Assembly (NCBI RefSeq): GCF_008831285.2
Contig: NC_045138.2
Location: 28,181,934 to 28,245,933 of the forward strand
From: Nymphaea colorata
Lineage: Eukaryota; Streptophyta; Magnoliopsida; Nymphaeales; Nymphaeaceae
Reading direction: 5' to 3'
DNA: 64,000 nucleotides
Under the pieces are notes generated by a model. It did not search any database. It saw nothing but the letters and a program-made list of their open reading frames with translations, and was not told the DNA's origin. A program made the translations under genes and the position numbers. Positions 22,723 to 34,850 of the stretch are shown in pieces; positions within the stretch are counted from its first letter, which is position 1; every line of letters begins with the position of its first letter.

Positions 22723-24070
22723 TATTCAAGTAGCAGCAATTTGTTTCGAAGTGAATATCAAGCATTGCTTGAATTTGCATGCCACTTTACACCACTTTTA
22801 AGATCTGAATAAAATTGAATTCACACGGAAGCTTCTTCCTTTTCTCTTTTAGCAGGGCCTTTAGTGGTAGGCTGGGTTAAAAAAGAACTGTTAATGGTCC
22901 ACATGAGCAGTTGGTTTCTTAGCAAACCTTTGAAAACGAGAAAGCCAGAAAAACTATGCTTCTTCCAAAGCAGAAAAGGAGAAAAACAAAAAAAATCTTC
23001 TTTGGTAATGAAAAATCATAAAAGGTCTCCAATGTTTGAGTAAATAACAAATCATCGTCCAACTTTTAAAAGTTAATAAATGAACACTGATTTGAAAGGA
23101 ATTCTTATAGAGCTGCCTACTAATTAAAAAAAATATTAATTTTTGACGTACATAACAAGATATCTTGTGCTTGCTGGATCAACTGAAGGATGCATGTGTA
23201 TTTTCATTGCATGGCTCTAACAATTTCTATAAAAAATTATTGAGTGCCAAATGTTTAACTTTCAAAAGTTAAGCAATTATATGTTATTTGCTTAAATTTT
23301 ATAACTATTTTTGAAAATATTTCAGAAATGCTTATTTTCATACTTCAGGAAACCAATTTGCATGTCCAGATTTCAGAACACTAGCGATTGATTTGAGTTC
23401 TATAGTTGCCTTCTTACTTGTGCATCCTTGATTAGCAAAGGAGAGGCTTCCAGGGTTCTATAAACAAGAGACTGGCAGCGTTTAGTTGAATGAAAGTAAT
23501 TTCCATTTTCCTAACAAGGAAAAAGAGAAAGGAAACCCTTATATTGTCTCTGCTAATCTTTTTCATTTTCAAGGAAAAACTAATCTGCTGTTTGGATTCC
23601 ACTGTATGAAATTTGGGTCCGGAGCCTATTTCAAACCCAGATCCAATTTACATACAGTTCGACATTTATATGTAATCATGTCAGAGATTTATCGGATCGC
23701 AGTCGAGTGACAGATTCAGATCTACATTCAGTTACGAAACCGCATACGATATCGGAATCTCAGTAGTGATCATATCAAAATTCAATATCAGATCAAACAA
23801 TATCCATCACAAATTCAGACTACAAAGTCTATTTTGGCGCCCATTCTTCATGCATGCATAATGAGCACATGCATCAAGCCTCTCGTGGTCCTAAATACTT
23901 AATAAATATCATAACGTATTAAGTTAAGTACTTAAAAATATTATAACATATACGTATAAAAAGGACCTTTCTTGTTAGTATAGTTGATTTCCTAACTCTT
24001 ATTTTTTCTAGCATCAAAACCCCAAGGCAAAAGCCAAACTCTGGTTCCTGAATCAAAGACAAATTGCCTG
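22723..24070. other. Intergenic region, nothing recognised
   Basis: AT-rich DNA with a short open frame at 23486-23710 that shows no domain. No RNA gene or clear repeat was found. Confidence 0.4.
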
Positions 24071-24071
24071 G

Positions 24072-24231
24072 AGGGGTGTAGCTCAAACGGACGGATCTGG
24101 GGCTAATTGGAGGTGTGTCTCTAGTTCGAACCCCACCACGAGGGGCTATGCTCCTATATCTTAAGGGAAAGGGAGGTGAGTCATACATGCAAGTTGAAAC
24201 ATGTGGATATCTCGCTACTGGTACCGACACA
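24072..24231 (+). repeat. tRNA-derived SINE (5' part)
   Basis: TAGCTCAAACGG (24079-24090) fits a pol III A box, and AGTTCGAACCC (24123-24133) fits a B box at tRNA-like spacing. The sequence does not fold as a complete tRNA and continues well past it, so it is a tRNA-derived SINE head rather than a tRNA gene. The right part is interrupted by the MITE at 24232, and the sequence may resume after 24390. Confidence 0.6.
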
Positions 24232-24382
24232 CAGGGGCAGAGGAAGGGGGGGCCGCCTAGGCCGTGGCCCCACCTCAACTAATTGAAAAGAAAAAGTTAC
24301 ATCAGGTTTAGTTTGGCCCTACCTGGATTAGTTATTTGGATCGTTTGGCTCGCCCCTAAAAAAATTCCTCGCTCTGCCCATG
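24232..24382. mobile_element. hAT-like MITE with 8-bp target duplication
   Basis: The 151-bp element begins CAGGGGCAGAG and ends CTCTGCCCATG, an 11-bp terminal inverted repeat with one mismatch. It is flanked by perfect 8-bp copies of CCGACACA (24224-24231 and 24383-24390). An 8-bp duplication and CAGGG-type ends are hallmarks of hAT elements. There is no coding capacity. The internal block GCCTAGGCCGTGGCCCCACC recurs in related copies at 42.2, 43.4 and 45.1 kb. Confidence 0.75.
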
Positions 24383-24390
24383 CCGACACA

Positions 24391-27300
24391 ACTCTAGATG
24401 GTAAGAGCAAGGAGAAGCAAAGGGACTTCGGCTCTCACTTGGGGTGGGTGGGAGGATAACCCTATTGCTCACCCGGAATCAACACAAATCCAATCGAACA
24501 GACCTGCAATCAAATCCAAAACTCATTTATTTAGACTTTGGATCATGTTGCCAGATTCACTTCAACAGAATGGAAATCGAATTGGTAATCGTAAACGAGC
24601 TAGATTGGGTTAGAGGAAATACATCGGAAGTGGGTCCGAATGGGATCAGAAGCTGCCAAAGTATATGCAAAACTTCAAAAATGTACCTGACCGAATTATA
24701 GTTAAACCAGCAGAAGATACTTGTTTGATGGACTAATAATGCCAAGACCGGCCATCGCAGGCCCACCCACATGGTCAGATCCGGGTTTGATTATCCGACT
24801 TTGCCGGGATTTCAAGTTTTATAGTCTTACAGAACATGGGGATCAAGGATCAGCGTGATTGCATAATTTTTGCACAATTACACCACAAAAGATAAATTTG
24901 TAGTTTTTTTTTTCTCTCCCTGAAAATGCAATCGAAATTATTAGATTTTTTTTAAAAAAAAAAACAGAAAAAACATTGCTTGTTAGATGGATAAAGGAAA
25001 TGCGGCAACTTTTACAATTTCAGAAAATTCTGTGACGATGGATCTTTTGTCTTTAACATCAAGAAGATGATGAAGGTTTTAGGTCCTAAAGCATATAAAT
25101 CGCATGCGTGTGATGAAAATCTAGAACATGATTTCTGTTGGCTAAGTTCAACATTAAAAAAGGAAACAGTTCAGAATATCCAACTAAGAAAGCAAATTCT
25201 ATGGTGGTTCCAGGGTCCTAACCAATTCTCTGCTGAGTTCTTGAATGAATTTTATAATGCTGGAATGAGCAAAGGGCCAATGAGGTTGATGGAAACAAGT
25301 GGAGGAGGATGAGTTAGTTGGGGGAGTTGATCACCTTGCCTACAAGAAATCAAAGAGGGGTTAGGACTTGGGAGAAGTTTATGAACAAATCCACACGCAA
25401 TGCTGTCACACCGACTCGACCAAGTCTCCAAACGCGGCTTCATACACTTTATATTTGCATAGTCTGTAATTTTCACATTTCTAACTATTTCTCAAGTTCA
25501 TGATCAGGGTTTTACAATGTTTGAGCGTTTGAACGTAAACTAAGTTTTTTTGGCAAGGGAAGGAAAAACATTTTTACACTTACTCATGTCTTAGTAGATA
25601 AGAAGCAAGTGGTTCATATCGCTCATCCAAGATCAAGATAGATGTGGAGTTGCATGTCTAAAACCCGAAAGACGAAGATGGAATCATCTTTTTTCGTTAT
25701 ATTGATCACATTTTAGATCCTCACTTGTCCTGTCGATGCATGAAAAAAGTGTTGGTTCTTATGTTCTTCAACGGAGAGATCATACGTACTCAGTAAATCG
25801 GAGACAAAACTCTCGACTACGCTTCTACAATATTCTTTAGTCAAGCTTTAGAGCTAGTCTTTAACGAGGGGAGTCGATTTCTCTTGAAATGAAAAGTGGA
25901 GGGCGGATTTGAGAGGTTCGAAAACCAAACAGCGAAGTCGCAGAACAGTTGGTATGGTTTTGACTCGTGAATCAGAGCCCGTTCTATTCATGGACGTGCC
26001 TTGTGCTGGACGAAACATCAAGGGTGGAAACCGCAGGACCGGACTGACCTGCTAGGGCCCAGCGCGGCTGAGCCAACTCTGACTCGCCGAAAGCTCCGCC
26101 GCGTTCCCGTCCGGCCGCCGCCGCGTTCTTGTCAGAAGCGATACGGTTGATTGACTCTCTTTAGGACCGACTACTTCTACATGGTCGGCTAGAAACTCGT
26201 TTCTAGTTAATAAGATCAGATCATTTTTAGAGCATGCATATATGAATGAAGCTTATTTCTAATGATAGTTTTATCTTTGAAAAGCTTCGGTCCTACCAAC
26301 TACACATTGTTCGATTATATATGATTTGTTTACTCATTTTGGTGTCATGTTCTTCCTTTCACTTTGCTTTATTTCTCCAATTTCTTCCATTTTTCTTCCC
26401 TTCCACAATCATTTAGCATTGGACGCATTGTTTGCCAATATTTATCTGGTAACATATTAATCATGAACCAATCCTTCATCAGTATTCTATCTCCGTCCAT
26501 TGCGGCTGAGATAGAGAAATCCAAGGTCCGCTGCTGTAATATAAGCAACTGTTCTGATTCACACAAAAAAAAAAAAAGGAAATTCGTGCTGTTTGTTGTG
26601 TTCTTACTAATGACAAGCTCCATAAATTCTTCTACTTCTTGTACATATCTTGGATTACACCGGGTGAAGAGAATGAATCTCAAAGCCGGACCTTATAATT
26701 TCATGAGCATATAAACATATAGTAAAACAATTATACATCAAAATGTAAGAGTTAATAAAAATTATATCCCATGATTCCCATTCCCTACTTGTAAGTTACC
26801 TGGGTTGGTTTAGAATGACGTCTGGGTTGGAGAATTTCATTTTAGCCGTACCAACACGTAAGGGTCTGGATTGTCAATTCAGTTCTCTAGATCCAAAGAG
26901 AAAATTAAGTTTCGGGCTGACTAGATCCGGACTCGATTCAACACTTACAGGCATATGTATTTAGGTCATTTGTCACACACAATATTTGTAAGTCGAAACA
27001 TTTCTATTTTAGATTTCTGTCTCGCCCCATAGATTTGAGATCCAAAAACAGGAGATCTAGGACATACTGCTCACAAAATGTACTCAAGGAAACTCTCCTC
27101 CAACCAGGGGCGAGGACTCGCATGGGCTTTGGCCCTAGGGCGAGGACTCGCATGGGCTCTGGCCCTACTTCAAATTTTTATTTAATTTACATGTAAATTT
27201 TAAAAAATTTCACGTGTTTTATATAAAATTTCTGAAAAATGATATTTCAGCCCTAGTCAAAATTTATCAACTTTAATTCGGCCAGTCACATAAAAAATTT

Positions 27301-29600
27301 GTGGCTTCGTAGATGCATTGTTGGGTGCACAAACTCATATGCCAAAAGAATAAGGGATATTTTGGTAATTATTTAAAAAGGTTTTTAATCTTTTCACTTT
27401 TTTCGATTTCCTTTTTTGTTCTTACAAAAAGTTTTCTTTTTCTATTAATCGGATCGGAGATATGTTCGTCCGACACACGAAAATTTCATGCACCGCACCA
27501 ATATAACATACATAACCAGCTTCGCCCTCCAATAGCCACAAGCTCGACCATTCTTGAACTCTTATTTATCTGTTCATCTTCTTAAAGACAACGCGAAAGG
27601 CTACTGCTCCTTGGAAGAACTCCATTTCCAGGTTTTGTTCTAATAATTCTATACACAAAAAATCCTTTGAGCTTATTGCTAGAATATCTCGTATTATTTT
27701 TCTTTAATTTTAAAATGTCGATGGATCATTCAAAAGTAAAAATGAAGGAAGTGGTGCAGCGTGTCGACAAGAAACCTAAACTGACAACGAAAAGCGTTAA
27801 CCTGGCAACGTCAATGTGATGATTTTAGAGCCCAAATGAATTAATTACTTCATTATTGACCCAAAATTTATGGTAGATAAATTATGATATATATGGAATT
27901 CAATGGCCAATTAAGTGGGATTTTCCTTCCTCGTTCTTAACATAATTACTGTGAAGTCCGGGCTTCCGATTTGTAGCTTCAAATAATGGATCGTGAATCA
28001 ATGGTTCGGGTCCGGACCCTGACCTCATCACCAACCCGAATCATGCAACTGGATATGGCCGACCGTATATATCTGATGCACACAAAATATATATTATATT
28101 GCTGAGGATATCAAATAACTAAAAGAGTGTTCAATACTACAAGTTATATGATAGAAACGGATCTAAGCGTCAGTTTCTGATCAATGTGTGACAAGTGTCA
28201 ATATAAAAAGTATATTTTATATCAACACGTCAAATCATGTCCTCTGATGAAAAACATGAACTCCTCGGCACTATAGTGACAAATTTCCCGATATCCTACA
28301 AGATGCTCACGAGAATATCATGTTCTTTTTCAAATTCCATCCAATCGAAAAGATCCAGCCGCGTCAAGTTTCGCAAGTGGAATATTTTTGTGATTATGAA
28401 ATACGGATTATCAGACGCATTTTTGTTTTTTTAATCACGAAAAGATTGAGAATAATTGCTTCCCCTTCAATAGTTCAGTTCATTTTAAATATCGGGGGAC
28501 CTTTTTTTTCATGGTTTTAAATTCAGAATCCGAATCTGAGTTCATAACTAATTTGAATCTGAATCCAAATCTCGCGTAACTACTGTTTGATCCAATGACA
28601 AGGGAAAAACGGACCCTGCATGTTACATGTGAATTGCACAAATGGATCACGCCACATCCAAATCCAATTAAGTCAAAGATTACAAATCCGAATCTGGTCC
28701 ACGAAGATATAGGCACAGTATTCTAAGATCCATGTCTGAAATTATAACGTAATGGAGTTCGGGCAGTGGAAGAAAACGGAGCCCGAAATCCAAAAGCACA
28801 GAGTTTCGCTATGGCGCGGGGGTTTGCCTCCATCAGAAAAAAACCCTTGTTGGCAGAACCGTCCATCGTTAAGATACACGGTGTAGAATTGAGCGCATGG
28901 TGTTACCGTGCTCGACAATTTCGTTTATCCGCCCCTTATCAACTGCGGTCCCTAATTTTTACCGTCGACGCCCGGCGCGTCATGTTCTAAAAAAGCCCCG
29001 GCGAGAACTCGAATATTACAAGCCGGAAGGGCTGACGGCTCCGGCTCGTCCCAACTAAACCCTAGCTTTTCAACTTCACGTGAAATTCTCAAATCCTTTG
29101 ATTAGTTCATACTATTTTTTAGAAGTACTTTGAATCTCTAAGCAAACTCTACATTAATCTGATGTTTTGACATAAAATGCCTTTTTGAGAGCAAATGGTA
29201 ACTCGGGACTCGATCGAGCCGGTCAAGGGTAGACCCGATCTCGAGGCGAGACCATTGACGAAGGCCTTGGTCTAGTCAGCAGAGCCAAGCGGGTTCAGCC
29301 TTTTCATGCACCAACCCAACTGAGTCAAAAGTTATGAGCTTGCTTTATGCTAAGTAAAAAGAGAGACATGACTTTAGCTGAGTGATGAGGCAAAAGCCAA
29401 GCCAAGTGAGAAGAGATAAAAGAATGGAGTATGAGAGAAGGCAACCCCCCCTTCAATATTAGATAATTAGGTTATGAATAGTGGGACTAACTGGACCTAA
29501 CTTTATCCTCCCTTTCCCATACCAGTCATACCCAACCCTCTAAACAACCCCCCAAGTTAACCTATAAAACACTCTTCCTACCAGGCAATGGGACCCACCA
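24391..29600. other. Gene-poor region between the MITE and the NAC upstream DNA
   Basis: No intact gene is supported. The frame at 26369-26683 (minus) has no recognised domain. A short GC-rich patch lies at about 26030-26140. A 30-bp unit (GGGCGAGGACTCGCATGGGC...) is duplicated in tandem at 27108-27137 and 27138-27167, within DNA resembling the CAGGGGC MITE family. A GC-richer stretch at about 28780-29065 ends in a telo-box-like AAACCCTAGC. It could be a relic or distal regulatory DNA, but nothing further can be claimed. Confidence 0.4.
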
Positions 29601-31086
29601 TGTATTATTCCTCATATAATAGGAATAATTATCTCCCTTTTTTTCTTCTCACTGTTTCCTTTTGGGCTTTTCCCTTCAACTAAAACACATATTCACTGAC
29701 ACCAATTTTCTCAACTTAAGTTTTTGTTTGGGACTTTTCTCTAAGCAGAATGACAGAAACAGTGAACAAAGCAGGGAAAGATGTCAAGGTTCATGGGACC
29801 TTTCTTTGCTCAATAATTACTATTTACTGCACAGAGTATGTATGTACATGAATTTTGGATCTAAACATTGGATCTGAAAGCCAAATAAATGGTTTTCTGA
29901 TAATGAATCAATTAAATAGGCATTTAAAATCTCATTGTATTTATATGTACATGCAATGGATCTTTTTATTTCTTGATTGTTGATTAATGACAGTGAGCAT
30001 GGGGAAGGGGTTTAGGATGTTGGAAAAAAGCAAATTTAGCTTGGGATTACGTATTAGTCGGGTGCTTGTAGGAAAAGCTTCCCATTGTTGCTGCATATGT
30101 TGCAGTATAAAATATTGTTTTCAAGGGGTCCATCGAGTGTACTGCTCATTTGCCTTGCATTTCAAGCAACCTTTGAGTTCACCCTCTTCTCTCTCTGCAA
30201 CCCCTCATGGCAAAAAGAATGATGAGATCCGCAAGTTGAGTTTTCTCTCACCGAAAGATCAAAGACCCATGTGAGTTCTTTCCCTTCTTCCCTTCATTTC
30301 TTTCGTTTTCTTTCCTCTCATGCTTTTCTTTACAGAAGAACAAGAATTACAGTAGCTAGCAGTTGTTATTCTGCAAGGCTACAGAGGATTGTTACCATCA
30401 TTTCGGGGTATGGAATTTTGCCTGTCACGACCACTTACAGTTTGTGGTCGCTTGTGAAAATTTGAAAACAGGTGGTGGGGAGGCAGTTTTTTTTTTTTTT
30501 TTCTCTCCGTTGCCTTCCTTTTTTTTTTCTGCTTTAGTAAGGTACAGCCATTAAAAAAAAAAATTAGGGTTTCACTGCTGCACAAACTATACGTGCTTCC
30601 TGCTTAATTTTAGCATAAAGCCGAATGCTTGCCTGACCTTTTCCTTTTCTATTTGGCTTCAGTTAAAGTAGAGAGTTCCACTTCCACACCTTCTTCTTCT
30701 TCTTCTTCTCGTTCCTCCTCCTACTCTTCTTCTTCTCTCTCTCTATGGGGGGTGTTGTGTGATCCATTCTTATTCAAATTCCTCATGTTTGTTCCGGAAT
30801 CTTTTCCTTGTTTTTCTCTTTGGAACTTTCATGGTTGAAATTAGAAACCCATGTTTGGAAACTTATAAAATTCTTGATTCTTTTGTTTCTTGCCTACAGT
30901 TTATTTTTCCATGTAGCACAGTGCTGAGAAACACGAGATTGGAGTCTTGAATTGGGTTGGCTGTTGGTTTCAATTTCCGGACCACCTAGGCATGCAGCGG
31001 AATTCAGGTATACTTCGTCGCGACAGATGACAATTTCCGCCGGAATATTCAGCCGGTGAATTCTTTACGGCGAGCTGATCAGGAGG

Positions 31087-31122
31087 ATGGAAGAGAGCGG
31101 AATTATCATGGGGTGGTTGTGA
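31087..31122 (+). promoter_or_regulatory. Upstream ORF (11 codons) ahead of the NAC start
   Basis: An ATG at 31087 opens MEESGIIMGWL and stops at TGA 31120-31122, 19 nt before the NAC start codon at 31142. If the mRNA leader includes this stretch, ribosomes would meet it first, and it could reduce or condition NAC translation. Whether it is transcribed is not shown. Confidence 0.35.
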
Positions 31123-31141
31123 GTAACTTTTGCTTGAGAAA

Positions 31142-34100
31142 ATGGATAAGAGCCATCTGCCATCGATCAGTAGCGCCGATCTAATTGATGCAAAGCTTGA
31201 AGAGCATCAGCTCTGCGGATCTCAACACTGTCCTGGATGTGGGCACAAGCTGCAATGCAAACCAGTACTGCTCTCTCTCTCTCTTTCTCACACACAAACC
31301 ACGCACATTCATTTTGAAGGAGATGGGTCATCGGTGTTGTGGTGAAGATGATGACTTGCCAAGTTTTTTCTTTTTTCTTTTTCTTCAGAACTGGGTGGGA
31401 CTTCCTGCAGGTGTGAAATTTGATCCGACTGATCAGGAGCTGATAGAACACCTTGAGGCAAAAGTTCAATGCGAGCAGTCAAAGGCTCATCCTCTAATTG
31501 ATGAATTCATCCCCACCATTGAAGGCGAAGATGGAATTTGTTACACCCACCCGGAAAAACTCCCAGGTCTCTCTCACTCTCTTTCTTTTTCTCTGTATAG
31601 AAACATATACACGACCACATAGGCAAAACATTATTCCCAACTTTGTTTAACACGTATACAATAATATTATTCCTTCTTGAAATTATAACCTCCAAGAAAC
31701 TACGCTTGGGATCAGAGACCCGGTCAGGCTGTTGTTTGCCTGCCGGACGCATGGTCGCCATCTTTATGGCCCAAAACGCCAGGCGATCCTCGGCTCTCAA
31801 GAAGGCTACTGCTTTACCCGGCACTTGGGATTCGGATCAATAATGGAGGAAAAAACCATGAGATCTCTCTCTATGTGCTTGAGGCCATATATTGGAGAAG
31901 CGATTCCAAGCGCTTGGAGGAACTCAACACGATCTGTGTTTTGACATCATTGGAGAAACTGATGCAGGTGTGACAAGGGACGGGCTGAGCAGACACTTCT
32001 TCCACAGGCCATCAAAGGCGTATACAACGGGGACAAGGAAAAGGAGAAAGATACAGACAGAGTGTGACCTGCCGGGCGGTGAAACAAGGTGGCACAAGAC
32101 AGGCAAGACAAGGCCTGTCATGGTCAATGGGAAGCAGAAAGGCTGCAAGAAGATCTTGGTCCTCTACACAAACTTTGGGAAGCACAGGAAGCCTGAGAAG
32201 ACCAACTGGGTCATGCACCAGTACCATCTGGGTCAGCATGAGGAGGAGAAGGAAGGGGAGCTTGTGGTCTCCAAGATCTTCTATCAAACCCAGCCCAGGC
32301 AGTGCAACTGGTCGGATAGAGCAGCCAGTGGGGACAATGCCGCTTCTTCTCATGAGAGGCTGAAGACAAATTCCCAATCAAGCACTGAGCACGTCGAACA
32401 CAGAATTGAGGGCGGAAGTGGGAGTTCTTCATCAAAAGAGGCTACTCAAAGAGATGAGCTCTCAAGGGCCACAATTTCAAGCTATAGCTCCCTGGATGTT
32501 CAACAGCTGAAAAATGATACCTTCAGTTTTGTACCATTTAGGAAGAGCTTTGATGAGGTATGCTGGATCTCTCGAAAACTTCCATTGCATAGACACCAAA
32601 TTTCATTTGAATTTTGACAAAATTTTAGTTAAACGTCTGGAACTCTCTAGGAAGCAACATATGGAACTTTAATCATCATGATATATGTCGAAACTTTCGT
32701 TACGGAGCATGAAAAGACAGTATCCTGCCAGCCTATGTTTTCCCGGTAATTCCCCCTACGAAATAAAAGAAAGTTGGAATCTTTCAGAGAATATTTGTCA
32801 GCCATGGGCTCGCCATACATGTGAAGCACAGAAGCAGTGAACGGTCAAGGACAATATCTTGTTCAAGAAAATCTAAAAGTTCCATGACATTGAATTTCAT
32901 GTGAATTTCAAAGAATTGAGTCAGTTTTCATTCTATCATAATGATTATAATTGGTGAATAATGGCTTGTTTCTCCTTCTTTCCAAAGAGTGCTGAAGTTG
33001 GAGATTGCACTCCACGCGCGCGTGAAGAGCAGGAGGAGCATGAGAAAATGGGGCTTGGAATGGGTCATGAGCCTCATCAGGTGGTGGCAGCAGCAGCAGC
33101 TTTCCATATAAGTAGGCCCTCAAATCCCATCTCCACCATACTGCCGTCTCCAATGCACCAGACTTCACTTGTCATGGATGATTCCTTTCACGTTCCCGGA
33201 TTTCTCCTCCACTCTGAAAAATTTCAGGTACCCACATCGCCATTTCCCTGTAATCTCCTAATGAACAAGATAATCACTTGATCCGCGACACCAACTTGTT
33301 AATTTGTGTTCATGGTCGCATAGCAGAACCAGCAGCAACAGCAGCCAAAGTTGGCAGAAAGACCTGCTTCTTCTTCATATAAGCTGCCACTGGATGAGAT
33401 GTTTGATTGCACCCACCAGGATATGAAAGTAAGTGGGCCATGTTCTTCTACCCTTGTTTTTTTTCCTTCTTCTATGCCATGCTCATATATTCTTGTTGCT
33501 CAACCAAAAGAAAGGTGAAGTCTAACTGTCCTTGGTGCCTAGACTTTAATTAGGGAGGGAAAGAGCTAGCAGGTTCAGTGTTCCGGAAGAGAATGTTAGT
33601 TGGACAATAAAATTGGTTTGAGTACTTGGGGTCTGAATGAGGAAACAGAAAATAAAGCTAGAGAATTTCTCAAGAGTGGATCGAAGTTAATTTGTTGGGC
33701 TATCATTGGTGGGAGCTGGCGTCCAAGGAAACAAAATTTGTTTTTTTGTTCTTTTCTGATAAAAATAATCGCCTCAGAGAGAGAGAGAGAGAGAGATTGT
33801 AGGCAGCATCGATGAATAGAAGACAGCATGACTGGGGTTGGCTTTTGCAAAGGAACGAATATGTATAGTTGGTAAGAAATTCCTATAGGGGGTTGCGGTA
33901 AATAAAGAAAAAAGGAAAAACCAAAAGAAGAAACAAAAAGAAGAGCAAATCGAGGGGGTTGCATCAAAAGACATAAGCTTCCGATTTCATGCACTTTGAT
34001 AAAAGAATACCTTTTCTGATCCACCGTTCTCATCTTTCACACAGCAATAGCCATTTACAGAACTCAATTTCACAGTTTTACTGTCAATAATGCCAGAGAG

Positions 34101-34269
34101 AGAGAGAGAGAGAGAGACTCCTGTACTATTTCAGAACAATTCTACAATGCCGTGACTAGGTTTTTTGTGGAATGGGTTTCTGCAGGAATCAGGAATAAAC
34201 AATGCACAAGAAGCAGAGTGGATGAAGTACTACTGGCAAGATCCTAACCATCCGGATCATCATGGATAG
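31142..34269 (+). CDS. NAC075: NAC-domain transcription factor, NAC075/SND2 group
   Basis: Exons 31142-31264, 31389-31566, 31968-32557, 32988-33227, 33324-33428 and 34186-34269 give 1320 nt, or 439 residues plus TAG. All junctions are GT-AG and the phases close. The NAC DNA-binding domain spans about 42-213, from [18 protein letters not shown] to [11 protein letters not shown], with a basic GTRKRRK at 122-128 that is probably the nuclear signal. An N-terminal Cys/His cluster (C25, C30, C33, H35) precedes it and is typical of this subgroup. The C-terminal half is less conserved but keeps FVPF.KSFDE, an Ala run, [11 protein letters not shown] and the terminal EAEWMKYYW...DHHG block. Relatives act as nuclear regulators of secondary wall formation, flowering or leaf traits; the exact role here is inference. 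The start was chosen for family match and because codons upstream lack an ATG. Confidence 0.93.
31567..31967 (+). other. NAC intron 2 with a coding-like, GC-richer segment
   Basis: The segment from about 31690 to 31967 is richer in GC than neighbouring introns. It is open in more than one frame, for example [19 protein letters not shown] near 31875-31930. One frame (31892 onward) runs without a stop into NAC exon 3. It looks like captured coding DNA or an alternative first exon. No family was recognised. Confidence 0.35.
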
Positions 34270-34850
34270 GCTCAAAACGTTCACCCACAAAAGAGAATGG
34301 AAAACAGAATCATATCGCAGGAACTGTGAACAGCCCCCTGCAACCCCTTTCCAAAGAAAAGAAGAAAAAAAGAGGGTCCTGTCTTGCCTTGATTTTTGGT
34401 CCAGGCTTCCAGCCATTGTATCTACTAACTGCAAAATATGTACAATAAGTTCTGTCGTTCAACGAACAAAAAGAAGAAAAACGGAAAAGAAAAGGAAGAA
34501 AAAAAAAGGGAAATTACGAACATCAAGGAGAAGAAGAAGAACAAAGCTAAAAACCGAAAAGAAAAAGAAGGAAAAAGCTGCTGCTGCTGTCACAACTTAA
34601 CACCATCGATCTCGTGCCTGCATGCCATCATTATCACCATCATTATTTTTTATGTAGTCTCTCCCTCTCCCTCTCCCTCTCCCTCTCTCTCTTCCGTATG
34701 GTGTAAGTCTATGGCCAAAAAAAAGAAAAGCCATCCTCTACTCTATCTCAGTTCCCATCTCTGCAACTCTCTCTCTCTCTCAATTTTCATGTGGGGTTGT
34801 AGTTTTCCCTCTTAGAATCCTTATTGTGCTGCTTATTAATTACCCTTATA
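34270..34850 (+). other. Probable NAC 3' UTR with a long purine tract
   Basis: After the stop codon, 34465-34570 is almost purely A and G on the plus strand (AAGAAGAAAAACGG, GAAAAGGAAG and similar runs). Pyrimidine-rich CTCCCTCTCC repeats follow at about 34655-34695. A matching pyrimidine tract lies at about 35104-35165. The end of the transcript cannot be fixed. Confidence 0.35.

Noticed and set aside
24072-24145. A tRNA gene suggested by A- and B-box motifs
   Set aside because: No acceptor stem pairing or sensible anticodon loop was found, and the repeat continues beyond the tRNA-like part. A SINE head explains it better.
26369-26683. 104-residue minus-strand frame
   Set aside because: It has no recognised domain, no supporting splice structure, and sits in repeat-rich DNA. 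It was left as unsupported.
30629-30838. Ser-rich frame upstream of the NAC gene
   Set aside because: The Ser run comes from a TTC/TCT microsatellite, and the region is more likely leader, intron or promoter DNA of the NAC gene.
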